22,744 nt of DNA from an uncultured Veillonella sp. (GTDB lineage: Bacteria > Bacillota > Negativicutes > Veillonellales > Veillonellaceae): positions 1-22,744 of the forward strand of contig CABSJA010000029.1 of the NCBI GenBank assembly GCA_902477915.1. The letters are read 5' to 3'. Shown piece after piece: positions 14,293-21,538 of the stretch. The notes under the pieces are model-generated. The model was not told where the DNA came from, did not search any database, and was given only the letters and a program-made list of their open reading frames with translations. A program made the position numbers and the translations under genes. Position 1 is the first letter of the stretch. The number at the start of each line of letters is the position of its first letter.

Positions 14293-15330
14293 ATGAACAA
14301 AAAATTATTAGCTTTATTGGCAGTTGCTGCTGTAGGCGTATCTGTAGCTGGCGCAACTCCACAAACTCAATTCAACAAAGGTGAATTCCAAGTTGATCTT
14401 GGTGCAGCTCATTCTAAAGCAAAAACTGAACACTTCAATGCTGATGCAAAATGGAACTTTGATGGTGGTTTGACTTATGCTTTGTCTGATAAAACTGCTT
14501 TACAATACCAATATCATGGTTTGAATGATAAATTAGGTGGTATTGGCTACAGTGATAAAATGCACGAAGTAAACTTGGTTCAATCCTTGAACAAAAACTT
14601 CGCAGTATATGGTGGTTATGCTCATATTTCTGGCGATGACTTTGCTAAAGCAAACAACATTGCACAAGCTGGTGTAATTGGTAAAGCTAACCTTGGCTCC
14701 AAAGTTGAAGTTTATGGTAAAGCTGGTGTAGGTACTAAGAAAACTTCCACTTGGGAAGCTGGCTTAGGCTACAAAGTAAACGAAGATTTGGATATCAACG
14801 CTGGTTACCGTTATATCAACACAAAACATGCAGATAATGAAAATATCTCCTTCCAAGGTCCTGTAGTTGGCTTGTCCTACCGTTTCGGTGGTCACAAAAC
14901 AGTGGCTCCTGTAGCTACTCCAGCTCCAGCACCTGTATACACTCCAGCTCCAGCTCCTGTAGTAGAAGCTCCTGTATACAAAACTCCTAAATTGGATTAC
15001 TATGTACAATCCATCTACTTCGATTCCGACCAAGATGTAGCTCGTGCAGACCAATATCCAAACTTAACAGCTGCTGTAAATGCTGCTAACCAATACTCTC
15101 AAGACCAAGTTAAATTGTTGGGTAATGCTGATACTGACGCAACTCCTCAATACAACGTTGGCTTGTCTGAACGCCGCGTACAATACGTAGCTCAATACTT
15201 AGTAAACAACGGCGTATCTGCTGATCGTTTAATCGGTATTGCTAATGGCGACACTAAACCAGTTGCAACTAACTCCACTGCAGCAGGTAAAGCTGAAAAC
15301 CGTCGTGTAGACGTTTACATTCATCGCTAA
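14293..15330 (+). CDS. ompA: OmpA-family outer membrane protein with peptidoglycan-binding domain
   Basis: The start is the ATG at 14293, seven bases after GGAGGG (14280-14285), not the in-frame TTG at 14278; the product is 345 residues. Residues 1-21 are a signal peptide (cleavage around GA/TPQ). Residues about 28-199 form an eight-strand-type beta barrel whose last strand ends VGLSYRFGG. A Pro/Ala hinge (about 205-228) leads to a C-terminal OmpA domain (PF00691, 237-345) with the family motifs NVGLSERRVQYV and NRRVDVYI, which contact diaminopimelate in homologues. It should anchor the outer membrane to peptidoglycan and may act as a slow porin. It has its own promoter and terminator, which fits high expression. 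Confidence 0.92.
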   Translation: MNKKLLALLAVAAVGVSVAGATPQTQFNKGEFQVDLGAAHSKAKTEHFNADAKWNFDGGLTYALSDKTALQYQYHGLNDKLGGIGYSDKMHEVNLVQSLNKNFAVYGGYAHISGDDFAKANNIAQAGVIGKANLGSKVEVYGKAGVGTKKTSTWEAGLGYKVNEDLDINAGYRYINTKHADNENISFQGPVVGLSYRFGGHKTVAPVATPAPAPVYTPAPAPVVEAPVYKTPKLDYYVQSIYFDSDQDVARADQYPNLTAAVNAANQYSQDQVKLLGNADTDATPQYNVGLSERRVQYVAQYLVNNGVSADRLIGIANGDTKPVATNSTAAGKAENRRVDVYIHR

Positions 15331-15363
15331 TCTTCAATCTAATTTAGATTAGACATACAATAT

Positions 15364-15427
15364 AGTCCACCTTCTATCATGCTCTCGTGTTCATCGGGGG
15401 ACCGAGCATGTGATAAGGTGGACTTTT
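15364..15427 (+). terminator. ompA terminator
   Basis: AGTCCACCTT pairs with AAGGTGGACT, extended by TATCA/TGATA and CATGCTC/GAGCATG around a loop of about 18 bases, followed by TTTT. It is an unusually long stem. Confidence 0.9.
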
Positions 15428-15428
15428 G

Positions 15429-15437
15429 TGTTATACT
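15429..15437 (+). promoter_or_regulatory. Possible extended -10 promoter for the AI-2E-family gene
   Basis: TGt-TATACT (15429-15437) sits directly after the ompA terminator; there is no good -35. TTGGTA-N16-TATAGT (15480-15507) is an alternative but would leave only about 8 bases of leader. Confidence 0.35.
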
Positions 15438-15521
15438 AAGCTTGCATACAATCGTAGGTCATACAATGTTCATTAAGTTTTGGTAATGTATGCGTTGTGA
15501 GTATAGTAAAGTAGGTTATAT

Positions 15522-16643
15522 ATGAAAAGATTTAAATATTATAAACCGCTTATAGGGGCCATAATATTGGCGGGTGTTATGATTATGATGGCACTGCGTA
15601 TCAGCGATATTGCTAATGCTATTGATGCCGTCGTTACAGCTTTTGTTCCACTTATAGTAGGTGCTTGTATCGCATTTGTGCTAGATATTCTAGTGGTGCG
15701 TTATGAACGCTGGCTGTGGCCTAAGAGTAAAACAGGTTGGAAAGATAAAATTAGACGACCTTTAAGTCTCATTTTATCCTTTGTCACAATCAGTGCTATC
15801 GTTTATTTTATTGCTCGTATGGCGATTCCACAATTGATTCACTCCATGTCGATCATCGTGGCTTCTTCGCCACAGTTGTATACAGATTTCCAATCTTGGA
15901 TGCAACATCTTACATCAACTATTCCGATGGCATCCAATCAAACACTTATGGATACCTTGAGTGGTGAAAGTGTTGTGAAGTATACGCGCGAGTGGGGCAC
16001 AAAGGGTGGTACATACCTTGTGAATGCGATGGGAACAGCCTTATCTTGGACTTTAAATATAGGACTTGGTTTGATTTTTGCCATCTATATGTTGCTCGAT
16101 AAAGAGCGCCTTATGATGCAAGGCAAACGTATTTTAAGAGCCTATGCATCTGATGAGTGGGTTAACCGTGTTAGTTATGTCACACGTGTTGCTGTTCAAA
16201 CATTCAGTAACTTCTTTGTAGGCCAGTTCATAGATGCCTTGATTTTAGGTATTATGGTTGGTATTTCACTATGGGCATTCAATATTGAATATGCCACTAC
16301 AATTGCTTGTGTTATCGGCCTTACTGCATTAGTTCCATTGTTAGGTATTTATGTGGGCGGCGTGATAGGTGCAGTTATCTTACTCACTGTAAGCCCTATG
16401 GATGCATTGATCTATGTGATTATCTTAGAAGTGCTTCATCAAATTGAAAGTAACTTTATTTATCCTAAGATTGTAGGTAATTCCGTTGGCTTACCTGGTT
16501 TGTGGGTATTTGCCGCTGTTATCGTTGGCGGTAGTTTAATGGGCGTTACTGGCATGTTGATTGGCGTACCTTTAGTAGCTACATGCTACAAATTGCTCAT
16601 GACTGACGTAGATGATCGACTTGCATCAAATGAAGGTTTATAG
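15522..16643 (+). CDS. AI-2E/PerM/YdiK-family membrane transporter
   Basis: The product is 373 residues with about eight hydrophobic segments, the size and layout of PF01594. The N-terminal part has three membrane spans (about 8-27, 38-59 and 82-104), then a soluble stretch. The conserved C-terminal region shows YPKIVGNSVGLPGLWVF and the GVTGMLIGVPLVA ending. Members have been linked to AI-2 export, Na+/H+ antiport or quorum signalling, but function is not settled, so the substrate here is unknown. The Shine-Dalgarno is weak (TAGG at 15512-15515). No lsr or luxS gene is adjacent, so a link to AI-2 is not supported by context. Confidence 0.88.
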   Translation: MKRFKYYKPLIGAIILAGVMIMMALRISDIANAIDAVVTAFVPLIVGACIAFVLDILVVRYERWLWPKSKTGWKDKIRRPLSLILSFVTISAIVYFIARMAIPQLIHSMSIIVASSPQLYTDFQSWMQHLTSTIPMASNQTLMDTLSGESVVKYTREWGTKGGTYLVNAMGTALSWTLNIGLGLIFAIYMLLDKERLMMQGKRILRAYASDEWVNRVSYVTRVAVQTFSNFFVGQFIDALILGIMVGISLWAFNIEYATTIACVIGLTALVPLLGIYVGGVIGAVILLTVSPMDALIYVIILEVLHQIESNFIYPKIVGNSVGLPGLWVFAAVIVGGSLMGVTGMLIGVPLVATCYKLLMTDVDDRLASNEGL

Positions 16644-16777
16644 TATATTGTCTAAATAATATATCTATTTATGTATGTTTTGTGTGCTGTTGTATATAGC
16701 ACGAACTTATAGTAATTCTAGTATACGGATGACTTTTACTATTGGTGAAAGCATTGTATATAGTAGGAGGATATGTA

Positions 16778-17434
16778 ATGAATAAAAAGTTAATTTCTAT
16801 GGCATTAACAGGTGTATTGGCGGTTGGCGTATTGTCCGTTGCTACACCAAGTGTAGCAGATGCGCGTAAAACAAAACCTGAAACAAGTACTGATATTTCT
16901 GTACAACGTGCACCAGGTGAATCCATGGTTATGACTATGAGTAAAATTGGTACTATTTTCCAAAATCGCTATCCTAATGCAGCACTACATTCTGTAGAGC
17001 TTAACTCCAACGATTTGAACTATGGTTACAAAGTAGTAGGTTATAGTAAATATCATCAATACAAAATGAAAATAGACGTAATCACTGGTAATACTTCCGA
17101 TATGGAAGAGGGTGGCAAACCTAAAAAAGTTATTGGTGAGATCTTCAATAAAGATAAAGTAATTGAAGCGTCTCAAGCTGAACGCGTTGCAAAACAACAA
17201 CTTGGTGCTGATGCAGTTGTAAAAGGCTGGAAAATTGAAGCTCATGAAGGTAAGATTCTATACTATATGACAATGCATCAAGACGGCAAAAAGACTGTAG
17301 TTACTGTAGATGCTGAAACAGGGGCATATGTAGGTCAAACTAAATCTAGTAAATTACCTCCTGAACCAGATCAAGGCTTCGATGGTCGCAGAACAAATAT
17401 TATTTGGGATAACACTATTGATATGGGCCGTTAA
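16778..17434 (+). CDS. Secreted protein with two PepSY domains
   Basis: The start is the ATG at 16778 after AGGAGG (16765-16770), not the in-frame TTG at 16742; the product is 218 residues. Residues 1-29 form a signal peptide with a likely SVADA cleavage site. Two PepSY-like units follow: about 51-110 (RYPNAALHSVELN...MKIDVITG) and 129-187 (AERVAKQQLGADAVVKGWKIE...VVTVDAETGAYVG). The short tail is polar (PPEPDQGFDGRR). PepSY domains occur in protease propeptides and small periplasmic proteins and are thought to inhibit or modulate peptidases; here there is no peptidase domain or neighbour. It is likely periplasmic. No promoter could be assigned with confidence; a strong terminator follows. 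Confidence 0.82.
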   Translation: MNKKLISMALTGVLAVGVLSVATPSVADARKTKPETSTDISVQRAPGESMVMTMSKIGTIFQNRYPNAALHSVELNSNDLNYGYKVVGYSKYHQYKMKIDVITGNTSDMEEGGKPKKVIGEIFNKDKVIEASQAERVAKQQLGADAVVKGWKIEAHEGKILYYMTMHQDGKKTVVTVDAETGAYVGQTKSSKLPPEPDQGFDGRRTNIIWDNTIDMGR

Positions 17435-17458
17435 TCCATTTAGAATATCGGGTACAAT

Positions 17459-17490
17459 AAAAGGACTGTGTATATACACAGTCCTTTTTG
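17459..17490 (+). terminator. Terminator of the PepSY gene
   Basis: AAGGACTGTGTAT and ATACACAGTCCTT form a perfect 26-base palindrome (17461-17486), flanked by A and T runs. Confidence 0.93.
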
Positions 17491-17566
17491 TCGTTATTAC
17501 GTCATTATTACGTCATTATTACGTCATTATTACGTCATTATTACATAGTTATTATGTAGTTAGTAT
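17490..17566. repeat. 11-bp tandem repeat array
   Basis: Four perfect copies of GTCATTATTAC occupy 17501-17544. A one-mismatch copy (GTCGTTATTAC) precedes them at 17490-17500, and two decayed copies follow (ATAGTTATTAT, GTAGTTAGTAT) to 17566. The array fills the space between two convergent genes and ends at the stop codon of the oxidoreductase. Confidence 0.9.
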
Positions 17567-19083
17567 TACCAACGGTGTTCGTAGTATACTTGTGTCCACA
17601 TAATTACCTCTACAAGAGAAGGGTGTGGGCTCATAGTTTCACCTACAGTGATAACAGATTTTGGATCCATAGCACGAGTGATACCTCTTTCACGTAATCG
17701 TTTTGTACGTTCAGAAGCGATTTCTTCATTAATAGCAGTCAATGGTGTTACACCGCTGTTCATAAGGTTTACGTAAGGTTGGAATAAGATAGAGGCTTGA
17801 GGGCCTGTTACATGCATACCAAGGATATGATTTGTATCTTTATCAACTACAATTTTTACAAAGCCATCATTTACATCACCAGGATTAATACCCATTGCAT
17901 AACCTTTAGCTGTGGAGGAGTAGTAGTTTTTACCTACCCCTACATTATAACCAGCTTTAATAGCTTCTGCTTCAGTAAGGCCTACGCTACCGATTTCAGG
18001 GTAGGAGAAGGTAACCTTTGGCAATGTATCATAGCGTGCCCAACGGAAATCTTCTTCGTTTTTGGCAAAGTATAGATTATGGGCGATAATATCTGCTTCG
18101 TAGTTTGCACGATGACGGAATGCAGGCTCGCCGTTTACATCACCTAATGCATAGATACCATCTACAGATGTTTCGAGGAATTCATTTGTTTTTATCCAGC
18201 CTTTTGGTAATGTTTCAATACCTGTATTTTCGAGGTGTAATTCTTCGACAGCAGGGCGAATACCGGCAGCTACGAGAATTTCTTCAACCTTTGTCTCTGT
18301 AATTTCACCAGTCGTACGATCTTTTGTGACTACTACCTTGAGGCCATCTTCTTGACGGATTTCAACAGTGTCTTGGTTCAATATAACATTGATACCGCGA
18401 GCACGATAGTTTTGGAGAAGATGTTCAGACATCTCTTCGTCTTCCTTAGGTACAAGACGTACATTATGCTGAATGATGGTAACTTCAGTACCAGCAGCAT
18501 CAAAAACGTGACCGAACTCTACACCGATAGGGCCAGCACCGAGTACTGCAAGTGATTTATATGGTTGTTTAGGGAATTTATCGCCAAAGAGGCTTTCACT
18601 AGAAAGATAGCCTGCCTCTTGTAAACCTGGTACATTCGGAATATTGCTATAGCCACCAGTACCAAGAACGATAGTAGGGGCTGTAATTTCTACAGTACCA
18701 GAACCATCGTTAAGGTGAATATTCATAACCTTATCGGATACAAAACTAGCTGCACCGCGGTATACGTCTACGTTATCGAAAGCATTGTAATAATCATAGA
18801 TGCCTGCAGATTCGTCAATTTTAAACCATGTACGTTTAGAAACAGTGTCCCAGTCCATAGTAGCATCGCTAACATTAATACCGATTTTTTTGAATTCTTC
18901 TACCTCTTGGATCGCATTAGCTGCTGTAACCATAACCTTTGTAGGAATACAACCGCGAGTTAAGCAGGTGCCACCAAATTTACCTTTTTCTATGATAGCT
19001 ACTTTTTTACCCACTTTGATAGCAGCATCAGCTACGATGGTTGCACCACCTGTACCAACTACAATAATATCGTATTGTTTCAT
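17566..19083 (-). CDS. MerA/Lpd-like FAD-dependent pyridine nucleotide-disulfide oxidoreductase
   Basis: The product is 505 residues, somewhat longer than the roughly 470 of dihydrolipoamide dehydrogenases. The FAD motif GTGGATIVA (10-18) resembles the GSGGAA form of mercuric reductases. The redox-active pair is Cys40/Cys45 in GGTCLTRGCIPTK. The NAD(P) Rossmann motif is GAGPIG (182-187), with Gln205 at the end of its second strand, so cofactor choice is unclear. The second FAD motif is YALGDVNG (311-318). The C-terminal active-site His487 and Glu492 (HPSLVE) are present. There are no further cysteines, so the C-terminal Cys pair of true MerA is missing. No lipoyl-complex genes (E1/E2) are adjacent. 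The disulfide substrate is unknown. The start has AAAGGA upstream (complement of 19090-19095). Confidence 0.87.
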   Translation of the reverse strand: MKQYDIIVVGTGGATIVADAAIKVGKKVAIIEKGKFGGTCLTRGCIPTKVMVTAANAIQEVEEFKKIGINVSDATMDWDTVSKRTWFKIDESAGIYDYYNAFDNVDVYRGAASFVSDKVMNIHLNDGSGTVEITAPTIVLGTGGYSNIPNVPGLQEAGYLSSESLFGDKFPKQPYKSLAVLGAGPIGVEFGHVFDAAGTEVTIIQHNVRLVPKEDEEMSEHLLQNYRARGINVILNQDTVEIRQEDGLKVVVTKDRTTGEITETKVEEILVAAGIRPAVEELHLENTGIETLPKGWIKTNEFLETSVDGIYALGDVNGEPAFRHRANYEADIIAHNLYFAKNEEDFRWARYDTLPKVTFSYPEIGSVGLTEAEAIKAGYNVGVGKNYYSSTAKGYAMGINPGDVNDGFVKIVVDKDTNHILGMHVTGPQASILFQPYVNLMNSGVTPLTAINEEIASERTKRLRERGITRAMDPKSVITVGETMSPHPSLVEVIMWTQVYYEHRW

Positions 19084-19109
19084 GTTGATTCCTTTCTATT
19101 TATATCTAT

Positions 19110-19124
19110 TAATAGTTATTATCA
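19110..19124 (-). promoter_or_regulatory. Fur/PerR-like box over the oxidoreductase start site
   Basis: On the minus strand the sequence is TGATAAT-A-ACTATTA, matching 12 of 14 defined positions of the 7-1-7 Fur consensus and 11 of 14 of the PerR consensus. It lies just downstream of the -10 box, where a repressor could block transcription. In AT-rich DNA such matches occur by chance. Confidence 0.3.
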
Positions 19125-19132
19125 TTAACTCT

Positions 19133-19160
19133 ATTATAACATTATATTGAAGAAAATCAA
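19133..19160 (-). promoter_or_regulatory. Promoter of the oxidoreductase gene
   Basis: On the minus strand TTGATT (19155-19160), 16 bases, and an extended -10 TGt-TATAAT (box 19133-19138). The predicted leader is about 43 bases. Confidence 0.7.
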
Positions 19161-19192
19161 TATAGACGGCTGATTTTCTATCCATTGAGCAC

Positions 19193-19222
19193 AAAAAAAG
19201 ACGGTCCCGAAGGACCGCCTTT
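19193..19222 (-). terminator. Terminator of the SstT-type gene
   Basis: Read leftwards, AAAGGCGGTCC, a TTCG tetraloop, then GGACCGTC and seven T. It begins six bases after the stop codon. Confidence 0.95.
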
Positions 19223-19227
19223 AGATG

Positions 19228-20448
19228 TTAGTTCCAGTTTTCGTGGTAGCCACGTTTTGCGTAATCTGCAGTAGCTGTGAAGAGAATGTCTGTACTGGAG
19301 TTAAGAGCTGTTTCAGTGGAGTCTTGTAAAACACCGATGATGAAACCTACACCAACAACTTGCATTGCAATATCATTGGAGATACCGAATAGAGAACAAG
19401 CTAGAGGAATTAGAAGTAGGGACCCACCAGCAACGCCAGAAGCGCCACAAGCACCGATTGTAGCAATGACAGATAAAAGGATTGCTGTAGGGACATCTAC
19501 AACGATACCAAGTGTATGTGCAGCAGCTAATGTCATGATTGTAATTGTGATCGCTGCACCACCCATGTTGATAGTAGCACCCAATGGAATGGATACGGAA
19601 TACATATCAGGGTTAAGTTTTAAACGTTTTGCTAAATCAAGGTTAACAGGAATGTTTGCTGCAGAGCTACGAGTAAAGAACGCATAGATAGCAGATTCAC
19701 GCAAACATTTAAATACCAATGGATATGGATTGCGACGAAGGTATACAAAAGATAGAAGTGGATTTACTACTAATGCTACGAAAATCATAGAACCAAGTAG
19801 TAATACGAGTAATTGGAAGTAGCCGATTAAAGCTTCAATACCATTAGTAGCGATAGAGTCAGCTACGAGACCCATAATACCTAGAGGAGCAAAGCGGATA
19901 ATCCAGCCTACTACAGTTGTAATAGCTTGTGCGATAGATTCCATTACTTCTTTAGTATTCATTGGTGCATGGCGTAACGCACCACCAATGATAAGGGCCC
20001 AACCTAAAATGCCGATATAGTTAGCGGTCATTAAGGCTTTCACAGGGTTATCAACAATATTTTTTAAAAGTGTTTTCATAACCTCTACGATCCCTTGTGG
20101 TGGAGCAGCATCAGCTGCACTAGCTGCAAGGTGTAATGTAGTAGGGAACATAAAGCTTACGACTACAGCAAGTGCTGCAGAAAGGAATGTACCTAATAAA
20201 TATAATGTGATTACAGATCCCATCCCAGTCTTTTGACCAGAACGATGTTTACTGATAGCTGCAATAACAAGGAAAAATACAAGGATTGGTGCAATCCCTT
20301 TTAAAGCACCAACAAAGAGAACGCCTAATAAAGCTAGTTCATTTGCCAATTCTGGCACGTATAGAGCTGTCAAAATACCAATAATCAAACCTATGATTAT
20401 TTGTTGGATTAGACTGACTCTATTGATTGATTTTACAAATCGATTCAT
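19228..20448 (-). CDS. sstT: Na+/serine-threonine symporter, SstT type (DAACS family)
   Basis: The start is the ATG at 20448, six bases after GGAG; the in-frame TTG at 20460 overlaps that Shine-Dalgarno. The product is 406 residues, the usual SstT length. Family signatures are TRSSAANIPVNL (259-270) and SVSIPLGATINMGGAAITIT (284-303), the re-entrant loop and Na+/substrate region of this fold, then QDSTETALNSSTDI (375-388). Membrane spans cover most of the protein. It should import serine and threonine with Na+ at the inner membrane. The gene is monocistronic and divergent from menG. Confidence 0.92.
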   Translation of the reverse strand: MNRFVKSINRVSLIQQIIIGLIIGILTALYVPELANELALLGVLFVGALKGIAPILVFFLVIAAISKHRSGQKTGMGSVITLYLLGTFLSAALAVVVSFMFPTTLHLAASAADAAPPQGIVEVMKTLLKNIVDNPVKALMTANYIGILGWALIIGGALRHAPMNTKEVMESIAQAITTVVGWIIRFAPLGIMGLVADSIATNGIEALIGYFQLLVLLLGSMIFVALVVNPLLSFVYLRRNPYPLVFKCLRESAIYAFFTRSSAANIPVNLDLAKRLKLNPDMYSVSIPLGATINMGGAAITITIMTLAAAHTLGIVVDVPTAILLSVIATIGACGASGVAGGSLLLIPLACSLFGISNDIAMQVVGVGFIIGVLQDSTETALNSSTDILFTATADYAKRGYHENWN

Positions 20449-20484
20449 AGTACACTCCAATACTTAATAAAAACTAATAAAAGA

Positions 20485-20512
20485 CCATGGAAAAGATATC
20501 TTTTCAACATGG
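20485..20512 (-). promoter_or_regulatory. 5'-terminal stem-loop of the sstT mRNA
   Basis: GAAAAGATATCTTTTC (20490-20505) is a perfect 16-base palindrome flanked by CCATG/CATGG arms. With a start site near 20515, this structure would form almost at the 5' end of the transcript. Confidence 0.45.
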
Positions 20513-20521
20513 ACATATGTC

Positions 20522-20550
20522 ATTATACAACGAACATAGATTGGTGGCAA
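20522..20550 (-). promoter_or_regulatory. Promoter of the sstT gene
   Basis: On the minus strand TTGCCA (20545-20550), 17 bases, TATAAT (20522-20527). Confidence 0.75.
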
Positions 20551-20684
20551 TAGAGAATATCATAGTCATTAATATATAGTTAAATTGGATCTACTGTGAC
20601 TGATAACGATATTTATTTTGTAATATGCTAGTTTTAATAGTAGTGAATATATTACTTTAACTAAATATGTGCTCTTTACATAGT

Positions 20685-20698
20685 TACTATATATAGTA
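20685..20698. repeat. Perfect 14-bp palindrome upstream of menG
   Basis: TACTATATATAGTA is a perfect palindrome about 40 bases upstream of the menG -10 box. Its half-sites resemble those of the 20727-20745 dyad. Confidence 0.5.
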
Positions 20699-20714
20699 TA
20701 TATAATAGGATTCT

Positions 20715-20745
20715 TTTGATAGGCGTCATAGTATGATATACTATG
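20715..20745 (+). promoter_or_regulatory. menG promoter overlapped by an inverted repeat
   Basis: TTTGAT (20715-20720), 16 bases, and an extended -10 TGa-TATACT (box 20737-20742). The -10 is embedded in the perfect inverted repeat CATAGTAT-GAT-ATACTATG (20727-20745), a possible operator. Confidence 0.55.
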
Positions 20746-20791
20746 CGAGTAAAGAGTTTGAATATAGTTCTTGATTAGTGAAAGGACCATA

Positions 20792-21538
20792 ATGAATACG
20801 AAAGAATTTAAAACATATGCAGATAAAGAAGAGTTTGTGCAAGGTGTGTTCTCTAATATTGCTAAGAATTATGATTTGATGAATACAGTCTTGAGTTTTG
20901 GTCAAGATTATTACTGGCGCAAATTTTCTGTAAAAGCAATGAATATAGGTCCAAATCAACGAATACTTGATGTAGCTTGTGGCACTTGCGTGTTTACAAA
21001 AGAAGCATTACGTCAAGAGCCAACATTAAAGGTAGAGGCTTTGGACTTTAATAGTGAAATGCTTGATCAAGGTCGCGTACGCATTGAAGATGCTGGTTTA
21101 CTAGATCAAGTTAATCTTGTTCAAGGTGATGCAATGGCATTACCATATGCAGATAATACATTTGATGCTGCTATGAGCGGCTTTGCAATGCGTAATGTAC
21201 CAGATATTAAACAGGTATTATCTGAAATGCAACGTGTTGTAAAACCAGGTGGGAAAGTAGTTGTATTGGAGTTAGCGAAACCAAGTATGTTTGGTTTTAA
21301 ACAATTATACAATTTCTACTTCTCCTATATATTACCTATTATAGGTAAATTAAGTAAGGATAATTCCTCCTATGCGTGGTTACCAGAATCCTTACGTAGA
21401 TATCCTCATCAAAGTGAGATTCTTGAAATTTGGAAATCTTTAGGATATGAAAATGCCACCTATCATGAATTGACAGGCGGCATTGTAGCGGTCCACGAAG
21501 GTGTGGTACCAGAAAATTCTATTGTAAATAATAAGTGA
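20792..21538 (+). CDS. menG: Demethylmenaquinone methyltransferase (MenG/UbiE)
   Basis: The start is the ATG at 20792 after AAAGGA (20781-20786), not the in-frame TTG at 20771; the product is 248 residues. It is a class I SAM methyltransferase: motif I LDVACGTCV (59-67), acidic Asp85 for the ribose, and GDAMALP (112-118). The UbiE signatures GFAMRNVPDI (130-139), PGGKVVVLELAKP (152-164), YAWLPESLRRYP (194-205) and TGGIVAVHEG (228-237) are all present. It should C-methylate demethylmenaquinone in the last step of menaquinone synthesis. Motif I has Cys66 where Gly is usual (CGTG). No other men gene is nearby. The last 20 bases overlap the opposing SIMPL gene. Confidence 0.92.
   Translation: MNTKEFKTYADKEEFVQGVFSNIAKNYDLMNTVLSFGQDYYWRKFSVKAMNIGPNQRILDVACGTCVFTKEALRQEPTLKVEALDFNSEMLDQGRVRIEDAGLLDQVNLVQGDAMALPYADNTFDAAMSGFAMRNVPDIKQVLSEMQRVVKPGGKVVVLELAKPSMFGFKQLYNFYFSYILPIIGKLSKDNSSYAWLPESLRRYPHQSEILEIWKSLGYENATYHELTGGIVAVHEGVVPENSIVNNK

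Larger units (their letters stand above)
20449..20791. other. 343-bp divergent region between sstT and menG
   Basis: The region holds the sstT promoter and leader hairpin on the left and the menG promoter on the right. The middle (about 20551-20680) is AT-rich with no gene. Two perfect palindromic elements with TACTAT/ATAGTA half-sites lie at 20685-20698 and 20727-20745. Confidence 0.6.

Noticed and set aside
15445..15467. A direct repeat CATACAAT spaced 15 bases apart upstream of the AI-2E-family gene.
   Set aside because: Short, AT-rich, and a TTGCAT/TACAAT pairing there gives only a 14-base spacer; no function supported.
15522..16643. AI-2 quorum-sensing export as the role of the AI-2E-family protein.
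   Set aside because: The family name does not establish substrate, and there are no luxS or lsr genes in the window.
17566..19083. Calling the oxidoreductase a mercuric reductase or a true dihydrolipoamide dehydrogenase.
   Set aside because: The C-terminal Cys pair of MerA is absent and no 2-oxoacid dehydrogenase genes are adjacent; a neutral family name is safer.
20771..20791. Upstream in-frame TTG start for menG (and similar TTG starts at 14278, 16742, 20460 and 22256).
   Set aside because: In each case a well-placed Shine-Dalgarno lies between the TTG and an ATG, or overlaps the TTG, so the ATG is the start.
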